A stretch of 64,000 nt of DNA from Hypomesus transpacificus (Eukaryota; Chordata; Actinopteri; Osmeriformes; Osmeridae), in the NCBI RefSeq assembly GCF_021917145.1, contig NC_061073.1:4804550-4868549 (forward strand), given 5' to 3'. Shown in pieces: positions 1 through 16,248 of the stretch (position 1 is its first letter; each line of letters starts with the position of its first letter). Both the position numbers and the translations under genes were made by a program. The notes under the pieces were generated by a model. The model was not told the DNA's origin. It did not search any database and saw nothing but the letters and a program-made list of their open reading frames with translations.

Positions 1-213
1 TGTTTACACTGACAGACTTGCATCTTTCTAAGCCACATGAAGCTTTCTAACAAAGATACAAAAAAACTAAAACAATTATGGAGAGAGTCATTTCTTCTAG
101 GACAATAAGTGAGGACAAAAAGGTGTTCAGACTGTTAAAGGCCCGTGCCTAATTGGACCATCCTCATCGGAGGCCGTGTCTGATTGGACGGTGGCATGTT
201 TGCGTGACAGCAC

Positions 214-2854
<2,641 letters not shown>

Positions 2855-3247
2855 TGCTTTGAATGTTAATAAGCGTACACGCTCAGTATTATCCTGACAT
2901 ATCAAACAATGTTACACCTTTGCAGTCACTTCGGCGTGTGCCCCTGATGTGTCACATCATAAACTGTCCGTGTGCAACAAAGGGCAACGCGGCGAAGACA
3001 ACAGTTCTACATGACAGGATCTATTTATTTTTCTGTTTTAAAGGCCTCAAACTTTTATGGTTCAAGTCATAAAAACACAAACACTTCTGTTAATAATACA
3101 AGGATTGGCTTGAGAACGATTGTAATACTTTGATCATGTTTTAATTAAACTCAACTGATACAAAGTCAAGTGTAAAGGCTTTCCATAAAAACTGGTTAAT
3201 TAGCTAGGGCATAACGTCATGTTTGTAAAGGCATATTAAAAACAAAT

Positions 3248-3251
3248 CCCC

Positions 3252-3282
<31 letters not shown>

Positions 3283-3294
3283 ACACATTTATGA
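3248..3294. repeat. poly-C and CA tract
   Basis: A homopolymer C run followed by a CA dinucleotide repeat between the endou stop codon (minus strand, 3430) and the polr3b start. It probably lies in the endou 3' flank. No gene is visible in 2855-3429; this stretch must hold the polr3b promoter and the endou 3' UTR, but I see no clear TATA box. Confidence 0.85.
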
Positions 3295-3429
3295 ATAATA
3301 ATAAAAAAAGCTACAACCTTTCCTACTGAAGCTCACTAAAAATTCCACTATTAAAAGATAGCAAAATTATGCCCCTTAAAGTAGGGTGCATGTGCTTAGT
3401 GTGTGCTGGTGGGTCTGTGTGGAGTCCAT

Positions 3430-5765
3430 CTATTGATGCCTGCTGTTGCTGCTGAGCAGTTTGGGGTAGGCGGTTCCTAGGGAGCGGCCCTGACGGACCA
3501 CCACCAGCTCCAGCTGGCACTGGTCGATGTTGACCACCACGGAGGTGTGGCGCTGTGTGTTGATGAGGAAGATGACGGTGTAGAGGGCCATTTCAAACTC
3601 GGGGCTGGCCCCGATGAAGGTGCTGCCCACCGGCTTCAGCAGGCCATGCCAGCTGAACTGCAGGCTCAGAACGTGGTCGTCTGAATCAGGCTGTGGGTGC
3701 GGGGGCAGAGAAAGAGGACACAAACAATCTGGTCAAACTAATCTGTGGACGTTCTCAAGTTTGGTATTAGCTGAAAGTGAAGACGGTACGTTTCACACAG
3801 ATTGAACTATGTTGCAGGCAGAAGGTTCTCTCAGCTTACAAGGTCCACGTCCCGGGCTTTGTATCCCTTGTAGTCTAGGTTACTGCTCTTCTCCTGGAGG
3901 TAGAACTGGACCCAGTTATGGAAACCAATGATGTCACTTCCGTGTTTTGTCTCTCCGACAAACACATGCTCAAATCCGCAGGAGTCCTCTCTGTCACATG
4001 AAACAAACATATCACACGGGTTCTAGATTATTCTTTTTTACCGTAGACAACCATGCAGCATTGGGTATTCATATTCTGTGCAAATTTAACACCCAAGCTG
4101 TTCTTGTGTTTCAAAGGAACTGTGGTGTTGTCCACTGTTAAGGAACAGAATTGGGGGAGTCGAGCACAAGGCACAAGCTTACCCTCCTTTTCTGTCCCTG
4201 TGGTAGAGGCGAAACCAGATGGTATACAGCTGGGTCTTAAACTGCCCCAAGTTTGAGTTGGACATGCCCTTACTCACAAGGTACCTGTGGGCACGCTGCA
4301 ACAAAACAAAGAAAATAAAAAAGCACACTCAAGCACACTTTGTTGCGAGTTCTCTGCGATTTTAACATTGACCAGTAGGGGGTATGCAAGTCTGTCAGGG
4401 AATGCCTGTCCGAACACGCTCTACAATCCTCCCCGCATACCCAATCAGGCTTTAGCCAAGTAGCACGCCTCAACACAGCAGATGTTTTAGATGAGCTGCT
4501 TTGTTCTGTGTGGTTCTCGCAACATTGTGTCCTGAACAAACCGGGACAGGAAGATCATAAACTCCCTCAGGATTTCAGCGGCTCAGTGCTCCTGCAACTG
4601 AAGAGGAGAGAAGCCAAGGACACACACACACACCTTCATAACCTCCGTTTCCAGGACAGCATCCAGGAAGAGGTTGTTCTCCGTCACCTCGTCTGGTGTG
4701 ACACTCTCCGCCACTCCCGTGGACCTCTCATAGTTATCCAGGAGTTTCATTAAACCTGCAGACACCGCAAGCTTTGACCTCAGAGTAGCCCATCGGGCTT
4801 CCAAGACATTGCATCTCAACACCAAGCAATTATGGTTATAAATTGATAACACTCAGCAGTCTACAGAAAAAAATACTATGAACAAAGTGCTGAGAGTTAT
4901 ACTACCATTATAAGGCCTATCAAACAATATTCTGCTAGTGGAAGGCTAAATCAGAATCAATAGTTTATTCTTGCGTTGGTCAATGTCTTGACAGTAGACT
5001 CACGAGAGAAGGTGGTGGTGGTCGTTAGTTTTTCCTCGTTGACGTCAGAGAAGAGAGGCGAGGAGGCACGATCTCTTGCGTTGTTACTACCCTGCGGGAC
5101 GAATCCAGCTTTGCCCTGGACAACACAAAACAATACGGTTTGTGTCCACAGTCTATGTAATGTGATTATTAATCTAGCTTTAAGAGATTGAGTAAGTGAA
5201 CTACTTGAACAGCGAGGTTGTAGTCGACCCCTGGTGTGAAGCGGCTCAGATCCAGTCTCCAAAGATCATTAAACAGACCCGACAACTCATGGTTGACCGT
5301 TTGACTGTAAAGCGAAAAGCACCGACAACAGATTTTTTGAATACAAAATGTATTGGCCCGTGTGAGTGAATATGGAAGAGCCAAACAAGTAACTACAGGA
5401 TTGTTTCTTGTACCTTGACGCCCTAACCTGGGAAACAGCCACCGCTAACAGACAGACAAGGAATCCACAGGAAAACCTTTGGAAGAAAGCATGAGAATGA
5501 TAATCTTATCTGATATTTGCATGAACCTATTTAGCCTTAAACAATGACTTGGTAGGCTAGATTGTTAATGGGATAGTTGAACATTGGCATGCTGCAATAC
5601 GTTTTTAGTTTAGAAACATAAAATGTCCAGGGCTACTTTTAATCGTTCGCTAAATACTCTTGAAAGTGAAAGAATGTTTTGTTTAAAAGTTGTACCGTAT
5701 TCAAAGTAAACTAGAATAGGCCTATGTATGAGGTTGAGAAAAGTTTATTCTTACCGCGGATCCAT
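3430..5765 (-). CDS. endouc: poly(U)-specific endoribonuclease, EndoU family
   Basis: A complete secreted EndoU/XendoU-type ribonuclease, which cuts RNA at uridylates with a metal requirement. Exons: 5755-5765, 5414-5476, 5205-5304, 5004-5115, 4634-4755, 4183-4295, 3840-3990 and 3430-3690; all phases close to give 310 aa plus stop. Residues 1-24 form a signal peptide ([16 protein letters not shown]) directly followed by the EndoU domain. There is no somatomedin-B domain, unlike human ENDOU but like the short fish forms. The expected catalytic residues are present: His182 in CGFEHVF, His198 in GFHNW, and a candidate Lys243 in [11 protein letters not shown], with spacings close to frog XendoU. 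Other landmarks are LLDNYE and [11 protein letters not shown]. The 11-nt first coding exon was chosen because its phase and the resulting signal peptide fit. The symbol follows the zebrafish short form; the exact paralogue is uncertain. Confidence 0.9.
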
Positions 5766-7095
5766 GTTGTGTTTTGTGTTGAGGAATGATATTCCTCCGC
5801 CTACAGACCGTAAAGAATAATGATACAAACGAAAACACTCCTATATTTGAAGACCTCAAGGTAATCCCTCCTAATACAAAATCAACAGTCTAACTACGCA
5901 TGTGCGGACCGTATGCCTACAGTAGACCCACTTTAGGACAAATGGTTTTGCAAATTAAGTTAAACCAACTTCAAAAACATAGAGCTTGACTGTCAAAGTC
6001 ATCCAAAACATTTATACAGTTATGAATCTGCAACGAAACAAAAAAAAATAAATCACATTCGATTATTTTAGCACTTAGAAGACAAACAATAAGACTGATT
6101 TAAATTACTTTATTGGCCTTTAGAAATGCACACCACAAAAACGCCCTTTTCTGCTCAGTCATGAGATAACAGGATCTTTACATTGAGACGTTCTGGCATA
6201 GTTTCATCTCTACATATGCCACTATGGTAATCTGAAAAGAACCACACTAACTGGCAACTGTCCACTTGACTTTAACTTTAATCATTTAAAATCGCTATCT
6301 TCTGTTAGGAGAGCGGGAGTACAATGAATGACCATTTCGGCAATGAGAAAGACTTGAACAGCATGCGATGAGATGCAACTCGATTTGTGTGAATTATTAT
6401 AGTTTGTTACTATGCAGTATGTGTTGGTGCAAATGCATGCAAACATTACTGGGAGTGTTAAAGGTATGGAAAGATATGTTGGAAAAATACACACATTGCA
6501 CTTAAAATAGAGGCTTTATAATGCACAAAACATAGCAGCGATTCAGGGGTTTCACTTGACAGTGAAGTTATTACCTGTAGAAACTCTGCACAGAACATGA
6601 CATTTGAGTAAATTGTTTTTCAGTCCAACAGGGTTGAAAGTCTTGAAGCATATAAAAAGAAGATATATTAGATTTCGTCACAATCTCCTCCTCTGTTGAA
6701 ATTGGATGCTCCGTGATCATCTGATGGGTGATGAGCTATGAGCGATGACACTATTGAAACTCTGAACCCCACACAGAGAGATGCACCTATAAGAACAGTC
6801 AGTATGAATGTGTCCAGTAACCAGCTGGTAGGCACACTACAGTGGCAATTCTCTTTCTCTCCAATACTATTTTGCCCTTTTTCTAGAAACATTTTAAAAA
6901 CTTTTTTTTGGCTCATCGAACAATGTAATGCTAAACAAGGTGGTTTTTGAGGAGTATGTGAGTGTGTATGTGTGTGTAACAGTGTGTGTAAACGTGTGTG
7001 TGTGTGTAACAGTGTGTGTGTGAGTCTTTGCTGGTGGGGAAGGACACGGCTGCACAGGGTCACAGGTTGTCACGACAACGACGATGACAAAGGCC
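5766..7095. other. intergenic stretch and ppfibp1 3' UTR
   Basis: No coding exon is visible. The right part is the ppfibp1 3' UTR, read on the minus strand, and holds a TG-rich tract at about 6959-7022. The left part should contain the endou promoter just right of 5765, but I see no clear TATA or CCAAT box there. The rest is AT-rich and featureless to me. Confidence 0.6.
6109..6114 (-). terminator. candidate polyadenylation signal of ppfibp1
   Basis: The minus strand reads AATAAA here, about 980 bp downstream of the ppfibp1 stop codon. It is the best candidate I noticed, by position and motif only; I cannot confirm the cleavage site. Confidence 0.4.
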
Positions 7096-10000
7096 TCATG
7101 CGTTGGAGTCGTCGTCAGTCACACTGAGGCAGGGAGAGTTGGAGATCTCTTTGAAGAACTCATCATCTTTCAGCATGCTCTGGAAACAAGGACACGCAAA
7201 GTCACAACAGCAACTGACTGGATGTGGAATCAAGAAAAGTGAATTGGGGTTGGAACTTGGAAGACAATTTGACCATTAACGTCAATGTTGAAAAAACGTC
7301 AAATGTGTTCTCACAGTCAGGTTTTGGATTCCCTCTGAGAAGGCTCCGATCTGCCTCACGGTGCCCTCCGAGTCGTCCATCTGAAACCAGACACCAGGTT
7401 GATCAGGCACAACCTCACAAAGTGACTGTCACCTGTAGGAGCCAGAGCTGACTGTGCAGGTGCTGCCACCTGCTGGTCACAGACTGAATCATGTGGACGG
7501 GGATGTGTGCTGCTAAAAACGGAGAAGAGCCGTTTCCTTCGTGAGCGAAATCCCTCTTGTTCACCTCGGTCTTAATGTGTTTTGTTCTTAAGGAAGTGTT
7601 CCCTGCGACACTCCTGTTAGTAGGAGGGAGTCCAGGAAGTGAGGCTCGGTCACCTGATTGAGGCGGTCGAAGTCGTCCTCGTAGATCTGGAGCTCCCCCC
7701 CGAAGCCCCTCTGGAAGCTGCGCTCCTTGGGCATCTCCACATCCATCGGACACACGTACTCCTCGTTCTCATCCTGCTTCCTCTTCCTCCCAAAGCTACC
7801 AAATGATAGCTTCCTCGGCTGGGGGGGGGGGTAGGGAGCAGAGAGAGAGAGGATTCAGAGACAAGATTCATAGTCATTTGTATTTACGCAGTACTGCTCC
7901 TTGCGAGGGACTGTCGCAGCTTTATAACCGTGTGAACCATGTTACGATGACCGTTTACTTCCACACCAACAGCCTGGAGATCCACCTTGATCCTGTCGGC
8001 CGTCCGGTGACCTACCTTGACCTTGGCGGTGGCGGTGAGCAGGGAGTAGTCTGGGTTCTCCAGACACTCCTGTTTGCTCTGCTGGGCCTCGGTGCCCACC
8101 AGCAGGCCGAAGTGCGTGGCCAGGTGTCGACGCAGCAGCGTCTTGTTGGGGGGAATGTTGAGCAGCAGAGCCATGGTCTCCACGTTGAACCTGGGCTCCA
8201 GGACCTGAGGGGGGAAGGGGGGGTTAAGGAAGAGCAATGGATGCCCCCAGGAAAGTTCCATGTTGTGGCCGCCTGGCCTCTCGCCTCCCGGGTCTTACCA
8301 TCAGCCCACCGTGGACGCCGCTGCCCCGTAGGTTGGGGGCGTACTCGGCCAGATCCACAGACCTGAGCCACTCCATCACCCGGTGGTTGGTCCACTGGGA
8401 GACTTCGGCCGGCGTGATGTTATTCTGAGGGGTCGAACCAGTGCATAGTCCGCGATAAGAAGATCACACATTTGATTTGTACACACGTCGACGTGTTCCG
8501 CCTCACCCACCTCGTCGGAAGGCCTGCGTCGGAGGCAGTTGGGCTGGTAGCTGTTGAGCCGCAGCACCTGGATGGCCCTCTTGATGCTCAGGTGGTGGAG
8601 GACGCTGCCCACCTTCAGGGACAGCAGGTCGTCCTGGAGGCAAGGCGGGCACAGTCAGGAGGAACGACAACAACGCGGCAGCAGCCCCGCTAACAGGTCG
8701 GTCGGCCCGCCCTCTGTCACTCACCACGGTCATGTAGTGCAGCACGCGGCCGTCCACCCTGCCCTCGTCGAACTGGGTCTTGTACTGAGGCAGGCCAATG
8801 TCATCCAGCCACCCTGGGAGAGGAGAGAAGGAACGACTGACCTAGATCACTATCAATCCATCCATCAATCTACTGTATCCATCCATCTACTGTCTGGATA
8901 GACTAGAGGAGATCACTGAGAATGTAGCTGGTGCCGGGGGGGTCTGAGCCCAGAGGAACCAGACAGGAGGTGAGTGGTACTGACGGGTCACCCAGCTGTA
9001 GTCCAGTCGGCCCTTGCCATCTTCTTCCTCGGAGCCCAGAGCCTGCAGAGCCAGCTGCAGCTTCTTCCTGTGGAGGGTGTGCCTGATGCCCAGCTCCTAC
9101 ACACACACACACACACACACACAGACACACACACACAGACACGCACACAGACACACGCACACAAACACACAGAGACAGAGACACACACACACACAGACAC
9201 ACACACACACACAGAAGAGAGAGAATAGAGTGGGTCCAAAAACATCGAGTGTGTGTGTGTGTGAGTGTGTGTGTGTATGTGTGTGTGTGTGAGTGTGTTC
9301 CTCACCTTCTCCAGGTCCTGCTGGGAGGCCTGCAGGAGCGTCTGCCCTGACGAGATCCAGGAGCGTGCCATGTTCAGGTACAGGCCCAGGCCCTGCTCCT
9401 GCAGCCAATCACACACCTGCTCCCTCGACCACCGTGCAAACGGAGCGTCCAGCTCACTGAGGGGAGGGGGGGGGGTTACAACTGACTAATAGCATACCTA
9501 CTTTTATAGATCCCTAAATACTGAAATCCTCTTCTAAACACTGAATGAGTACGACAAGACTAGTCTTCTCAGGCATATCAGGCACAGTAAGATACACTAA
9601 CTTGTTTCTCTGCAGATCCCTGGACCAGCCAAGTCTGGGGCCTGCCGTGGCTCTGACTCCGCCCCTCCTGAACTCGCCCTCCGATAGGTTGTCGTCCAGG
9701 TTGAAGGTCGTGGACTGACTCCTCCTCAGTCTGGAGGGGGAACGACACGTTCAGACCGGGACGCGCCTCGACTGAACTACATGACTCAGGTCTGTTTTCC
9801 ACGCCCCAAGGGAACGGCAAATCGCAAACAACATGTTGGTGCGGACTAAGCACGTTGTTCAAAAAGGCTTCAACAGATGGAATCAGTGTATCTACCACAG
9901 CCCGGGGGGGCCACTGAGGAAGCAGGCGTCGGGCCAGTAGCAACACTCACTTCCCAAACAGCTTCTTAATGCCCCTGGCCTTCTTCTGCCCCTCAGGGGC

Positions 10001-13000
10001 GGTGGGCAGCGTGCGGGTGCTGTCGCTGGTGGTCGACCTCTGGGAAAGGCCCGCCAGGTCCAGATGTTCGGTGCCCTCGCGCTCCGTCTCAGCTGGAGAA
10101 ACCAGGGGTGTGACATCAGCTAACCTCTGACGAGACCGGCAGGCAGAGACAGGCTTGGGACTACAACTCCCACACACACTGACTGCCATGGGCAGGACTA
10201 CAACTCCCACACACACACTGACTGCCATGGGTAGGACTACAACTCCCACACACACTGACTGCCATGGGCAGGACTACAACTCCCACACACACTGACTGCC
10301 ATGGGCAGGACTACAACTCCCACACACACTGACTGCCATGGGCAGGACTACAACTCCCACACACACTGACTGCCATGGGCAGGACTACAAATGGAACCCC
10401 AGACACACTGAGGAGACAGAGGCCTAAATGGAGCCATGATCGAGTCCATGATGAATACAATACGAGCTCTGCATGCAGTAGAGAGTACTGTTTCTTTACT
10501 TGTATGAAAAGTCAAAAAGACCACGTAGCAGTGTGTGTTGTGCTAAAGATAATACTAAATTACAATAATCCTACAGATTAGAAAAATATACAAACAGCTT
10601 TCCTATAAATTGAGGAAATCCCAGAAAGGTTTCTTAATCTGAGCCAGAGGGGCTTGGTCAGAATGAGGAGGAATTATGACGCACGCACACCACACAGGAA
10701 AGATGCAGACGCACAAAGTGACATACAAAACATACAAGGCGCTTAAAGCCATCCAGACATTGAGCAATCTGACCTGAATTATTTGCTGGTGTCGTGGGTG
10801 TGGTTGTATGAAAAGACATCTGTTGTAGTTACTGTGTAATTACATCAGCTATAGTTACTGTGTAATTACATCTGCTGTAGTTACTGTGTAATTACACAGC
10901 AAAAAGGAGCCAAAGTAGTCTCTAGTTAGCTTGGTTGCATCTCCCCTGATCCTACTTAGCCTAGCTAGTCCTAGTGGACATGGCTCCATACTGTACCTAG
11001 CTAGTCCTAGTGGACATGGCTCCAGACTGTACCTAGCTAGTCCTAATGGACATGGCTCCAGACTGTACCTAGCTAGTCCTAGTGGACATGGCTCCAGACT
11101 GTACCTAGCTAGTCCTAGTGGACATGGCTCCATACTGTACCTAGCTAGTCCTAGTGGACATGGCTCCATACTGTACCTAGCATAGGGGCGCTCGCACTCC
11201 GATTGCGGTCTTCCGAAGTCGCACAAAGCAGACAGGACGAGGACAACAAAGGGCTGAGATTAACACACAAGAACTGCACACATAAAGCACACACAAAGCA
11301 CAGAGCCCTGGTGAAGCAGGGCTCTCTTGACTAGCACTGTTTGGTGTGGGCAGCAAATGACGGGGTTTGGACTGTCAGGATGCGGGCACAGCACAGGCAG
11401 CATAGGAAGCCAGCCCAACCTTCACAATGGAAACATCAACAAACATGCCGAGGCCTCGTCAAAAGAAAAAAGCAACACTCAAGTCCAAGCCAGCCTCCAG
11501 CCCGACCGCTACCGGTCCCCTAGATCTACCCCCTTCCCCCCCCTCGCTCCTTTACCCAGGTTGGGGGCGCTGGCCGTCCTCTTGCCCCCCCGGATCTTGA
11601 AGAAGCCCCGGCCGAAGGAGGAGCGGGCCTTGCGGCTCCCGAAGCCTGTGTCGTCTGTGGGGGCGGCGCGGGGCGAGGAGGAGGGGGAGGAGGACGTGGA
11701 GTGGGGGGGCTTGGGGGGCCGCTCGCTAATCTTAGCCACCTCCTCGCGGGCCTTGTTCTGAGGAGGAGGAGGAGACGGGTCACACGGAGCACCACCTGCA
11801 TACAGCTCGTATACAAAGGGTGCCGCGAGGCACGCTGGCAAACCCTTTTGAGGATGACGTGTGACGCAGTCAGGCTGCCAATCAGACGGGAAGTCAGGCA
11901 GACAGACAGGAAGACAGACAGAATAACAGTCAGTGAGGTCTCACCCAATGAGAGAGCTAACCTTTATTAGGAACAGCAGAGTCTCAGGCCTCTGGCAAGC
12001 AAGAGAGCACAAGAGGAAGATGAAAAGGTGAGAAAGCTCAAATACAGTTTGAATAGCATGTGCTATACACTCAGATAGATGACTCCTGTACACAGGCCAA
12101 CCTCTGCTGGCTTCTGACAGGGGGATGACACAATCTGAGACAGAACGGTATGGAGTTAGTGGTGGAGTCGGTTTATGACCGATGAGAACCCCCCCCACTG
12201 GAGCCTCCATCTTGACATCTCCTCACCTGTTCTCTGTTCCTGCCATCCAGGTTGTCCTGGCTACCCGCCCTGGCGCCGTCAGGGGACCTGAAACCATCAA
12301 GACCACTCAGATGACGGTTCAGATGCGCTCCTGAACCCAGGGCCTGCTGACTAGAAGGTGAGGTGCTGCTCACCTGTCGGGCCCTGCTGGGTCCGGGTCT
12401 GGCCCCCGGTCTGGCCCCCGGTCTGGGTCAGAGGCTGGCCTGGCTGGAGGGCTGGGCGAGGGGTCTTCAGTCACTGTCAGGCGGATCTCCAGCTGTGCAT
12501 GGAACAGGAGGTCAAGGGGAGGCAAAAACACAAGTCAACATCGACACAGAACACAGAACTCTAGTCATCTATCATGTATCGTGCATCGAGTATTGAGAAT
12601 CAGAATCGAGTTGAGAGGAAAGTAACACCAGTGATAATCCTAATTGATATGGACGCCAATTCACCAATCGCTAATTCACAAACTGACACTGAATGTTATC
12701 ACAGTAATTTGACTGTGATATTAACACTACCCTACCAGAGTGTGTTAAGGCCGTGCGTGGGATGTGTTTTACAACTGGCTACTTCAGGGACTGGATGACA
12801 GGCCCCTGGGGGCGGAGCTATCTCGAGCATGCAAGTCTAAGTGTTTGTGACATCATGTCAGAGTGTGTGCGTGGGGACCCTACCTCATCTGGGCTCGTTC
12901 CGATCACTTCCTCCTCACCCGCCAGCCCCTCCCGCTGCTCCAGCTCCATGGCAACCGCGCGGGCCATCGCCATAGAGATGGAGCCGTTGTCGAGAGCCTC

Positions 13001-16000
13001 CTCGTTCTCTCCGTCTCTCTCTGGAAACGGAACAGATGTTTTAGCGAGCACCTTCGACGGGGGTTTTTTTTTCGAAACCGACACAACCTCGTCACCCCTT
13101 GAAAAGCTCCAGACCTTTCTTGGCCTGCAGGGACATGACCATGTCCTGAACCTTGTTGTATCTCAGGAGAGACTGCCTCAGCTCCTCGATCTTCCGATCC
13201 TGCAAGGACACGCGGCGAAGAAGGAGGCGGGGTGAGGAAGGGGAAAGCTCGACGGAGTCGTCGTGGAAACCCGACGGGACGACCCCGAGGAGCGCCGGAG
13301 TGTCCTCCTCTTACCTTCTCTTCGTTGGCCCCCATCAGGGACTCGACGGCCTTCTTCATCCTCTGCACCTCCACATCTGAGGAGGACACGCACGTCAGGG
13401 GGGCCAGGGGGAGGGGGGCTGGGGGGGCCAGGGGGGCTGGGGGGGCAGGGGGAGAGGGGCTGGGGGGGCCAGGGGGAGGGGGGCTGGGGGGGCCAGGGGG
13501 GCTGGGGGGGCAGGGGGAGAGGGGCTGGGGGGGGGGCAGGGGGGCTGGGGGGGCCAGGGGGGCTGGGTGGAGAGGGGCTGGGGGGGCTGGGGGGGCAGGG
13601 GGAGAGGGGCTGGGGGGGGCCAGGGGGAGAGGGGCTGGGGGGGGCAGGGGGAGAGGGGCTGGGGGGGCAGGGGGAGAGGGGCTGGGGGGGGCCAGGGGGA
13701 GAGGGGCTGGGGGGGCAGGGGAAGAGGGGCTGGGGGGGGCCAGGGGGAGGGGGGCTGGGGGGGCCAGGGGGAGGGGGGCTGGGGGGGCCAGGGGGAGAGG
13801 GGCTGGGGGGGCCAGGGGGAGAGGGGCTGGGGGGGCCAGGGGGAGGGGGGCTGGGGGGGCCAGGGGGAGAGGGGCTGGGGGGGCAGGGGGAGAGGGGCTG
13901 GGGGAGGCAGGGGGAGAGGGGCTGGGGGGGGCAGGGGGAGAGGGGCTGGGGGGGGCCAGGGGGAGAGGGGCTGGGGGGGCAGGGGGAGAGGGGCTGGGGG
14001 GGGCCAGGGGGAGAGGGGCTGGGGGGGCCAGGGGGAGAGGGGCTGGGGGGGCCAGGTCAGAAGGCTGACTGGTAACCTGATGTCACACAGCTACTGGGTG
14101 GGATGGGGGGGGGTAACTGCTTTAAGGGCTTTAACAGACTTGTCTATAGTTTAAGGCAGTCTATGACCTTTGGCTTAGTGCGAGTATGATCCTTGACGTG
14201 ACTGAGGTGACAAGGGGGTGCGTGCGTATTTACAGCGACAACGTCAAGACGCGAGACAAGGTGATGAAGAGAAGGATGGACCATGACACAGATTAGCGAG
14301 GAGGAAGGTTGGAGGGGGGGGTGATGGATGTATCGGAAGAGGAGAGGGAGAGGAGGGAGACTGGGGTGGAGGAGGGGGGTAGCAGTGTGTGAGCACAGCC
14401 TGAACAGGCAGGGGGCAGCAGGGAGGTGAGGTGAGACAAACCCATCCATCTTCCCTCAGGGGTGACACTGCAGCTCTCACAGCCTGGCCTGTCACAGGAG
14501 GACACACCTGACCTCGGGCTTCCAATACTCAAATACTGTCACATAGGTGCGCTTGATTTGGCTCAACCACAGCAACAAATAAATGTTTCAGCCCCCTGAA
14601 GGGACAAGTGAGTGTCAAATCAAACATAGTTTAGAGGTAGTACTGTTCTGTAAAAAAAGAAAGGTTTTGTCCGCTATAAACATACTGCCAGCCGATCGCC
14701 TTCGGTGAAGCTCGCCTTCCTCCTTGTCTAGTTTTTGTCAAACCAGTGTCAATCAAACTCGAGCTGGATTAAAGCTCTAAATCGCTGTTTCTCACCTTCG
14801 AGTGTCTTTTTTGATGTTACCTATCGCAGTTTCAATACGCTGCATACGAACCCTGCTTACTGTGCCACGGGTGAACAAGGATACTGGAGCCGAAAGTGAA
14901 AGGGAGGTGAAGCGTGTACCACCAGGCAGCGTTAGGATGAACACGCTGGGGGTCTGGGGAGGGAGGAGTGTTGGGGGGGTTCAGGAACAAGCAGGGTTTG
15001 GAACAGGTCATGCCCTCGCATGCAGACAGGGAGGGGCCAGGGGAGAGGCGAGCGGCTTACACACACACATCCAACACTCCTTACGTTTCTCTTTCAGCCT
15101 CTGTTTAAGAGTTTCGTCTGGGTGGGAGACTGAACAGGATACACAGTTACGACAACAAAAACTGTCTGCAGTTTCTGAACATGGTCAATGTAGGATGCTC
15201 TAGACTCATCATTGCAGGGTACATAAGGTACAACATCATTTTACACACACATCAGTCGATGACACTAGAATTCATTCTTGTTCAATATAAAGTTGAGTGT
15301 ATTGACTGATGCAGATATGCAGTATGTGTGCCTGGTTTTAAGAAGCATCAAGACGCAGAGACGGCGAGGGGAGCTGGGCCCAGCAGGTCATGGGGTCTCA
15401 CCTCTCTCTGTGCCGCCCAGACCTCCAGGGGGTCTGAAGCCCGTCTGATCCTGGCCCCTCCTCAGCTCTCCGTCTCGCTCCTCCAGCTGTCTCCTCAGCA
15501 CACCCAGCTCCTCCTGCCAACATGGGACACCAGTCAGACACAACCACCCCACAACACACTACCCTGCACACCCTACACTACACTGAGACTACACACAAGA
15601 TGACCCCAACACTACCCTGCACACCCTACACTACACTGAGACTACACACAAGATGACCCCAACACTACCCTGCACACCCTACACTACACTGAGACTACAC
15701 ACAAGATGACCCCAACACTACCCTGCACACCCTACACTACACTGAGACTACACTCAAGATGACCCCAACACTACCCTGCACACCCTACACTACACTGAGA
15801 CTACACACAAGATGACCCCAACACAACCCCGACACTTCCTAAACACCACCCCCAACACTACACCCTGACACTACACAGAGCACTACACCAAAACTACCCT
15901 CAACACTTGTGTAAGTCTACACACAACACTACCCCCATACCACCCCCATACCACCCCCACCCCCTCCCCCAAACACCTCACCTTCAACTATACAGAAGAG

Positions 16001-16033
16001 AGAAAGCAAAAGCAAGTGAGGGAAAACAAGCTC

Positions 16034-16095
<62 letters not shown>

Positions 16096-16162
16096 GAGAG
16101 GCAGAGAGAGAGGCAGAGAGAGAGAGAGATAGAAATAGAGAGGCAGAGAGAGCGAGAGAGAG

Positions 16163-16248
<86 letters not shown>

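Noticed and set aside
4540-4605. Possible extra endou exon ([15 protein letters not shown])
   Set aside because: There is an in-frame stop just after the candidate acceptors, and exons 4634-4755 and 4183-4295 join in phase 0 to give the expected [16 protein letters not shown].
10991-11185. CRISPR-like regular spacing
   Set aside because: The units are contiguous with no unique spacers and the genome is vertebrate; these are minisatellites, as are the other regular arrays in the window.
10855-11226. 123-codon frame with a 12-residue repeat, minus strand
   Set aside because: The 36-bp unit is a multiple of three, so one frame stays open. Only the 33-nt cassette exon at 11177-11209 is supported, and it is read in a different phase.
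13096-13114. Longer form of ppfibp1 exon 13115-13199 ending at GGG|GTGACG
   Set aside because: It is possible only with a different acceptor (exon start 13016) for the next exon. The shorter form uses the first AG after the pyrimidine tract and keeps the length of human liprin-beta-1, so I preferred it.
13232-14154. Long Gly-rich open frames on the plus strand
   Set aside because: They run entirely over the G-rich minisatellite in a ppfibp1 intron and are open in several overlapping frames, as expected of a repeat without stop codons.
14798-14822. Possible 25-nt micro-exon of ppfibp1
   Set aside because: It has AG and GT borders, but its length changes phase and cannot join the neighbouring exons in frame, which join each other directly.
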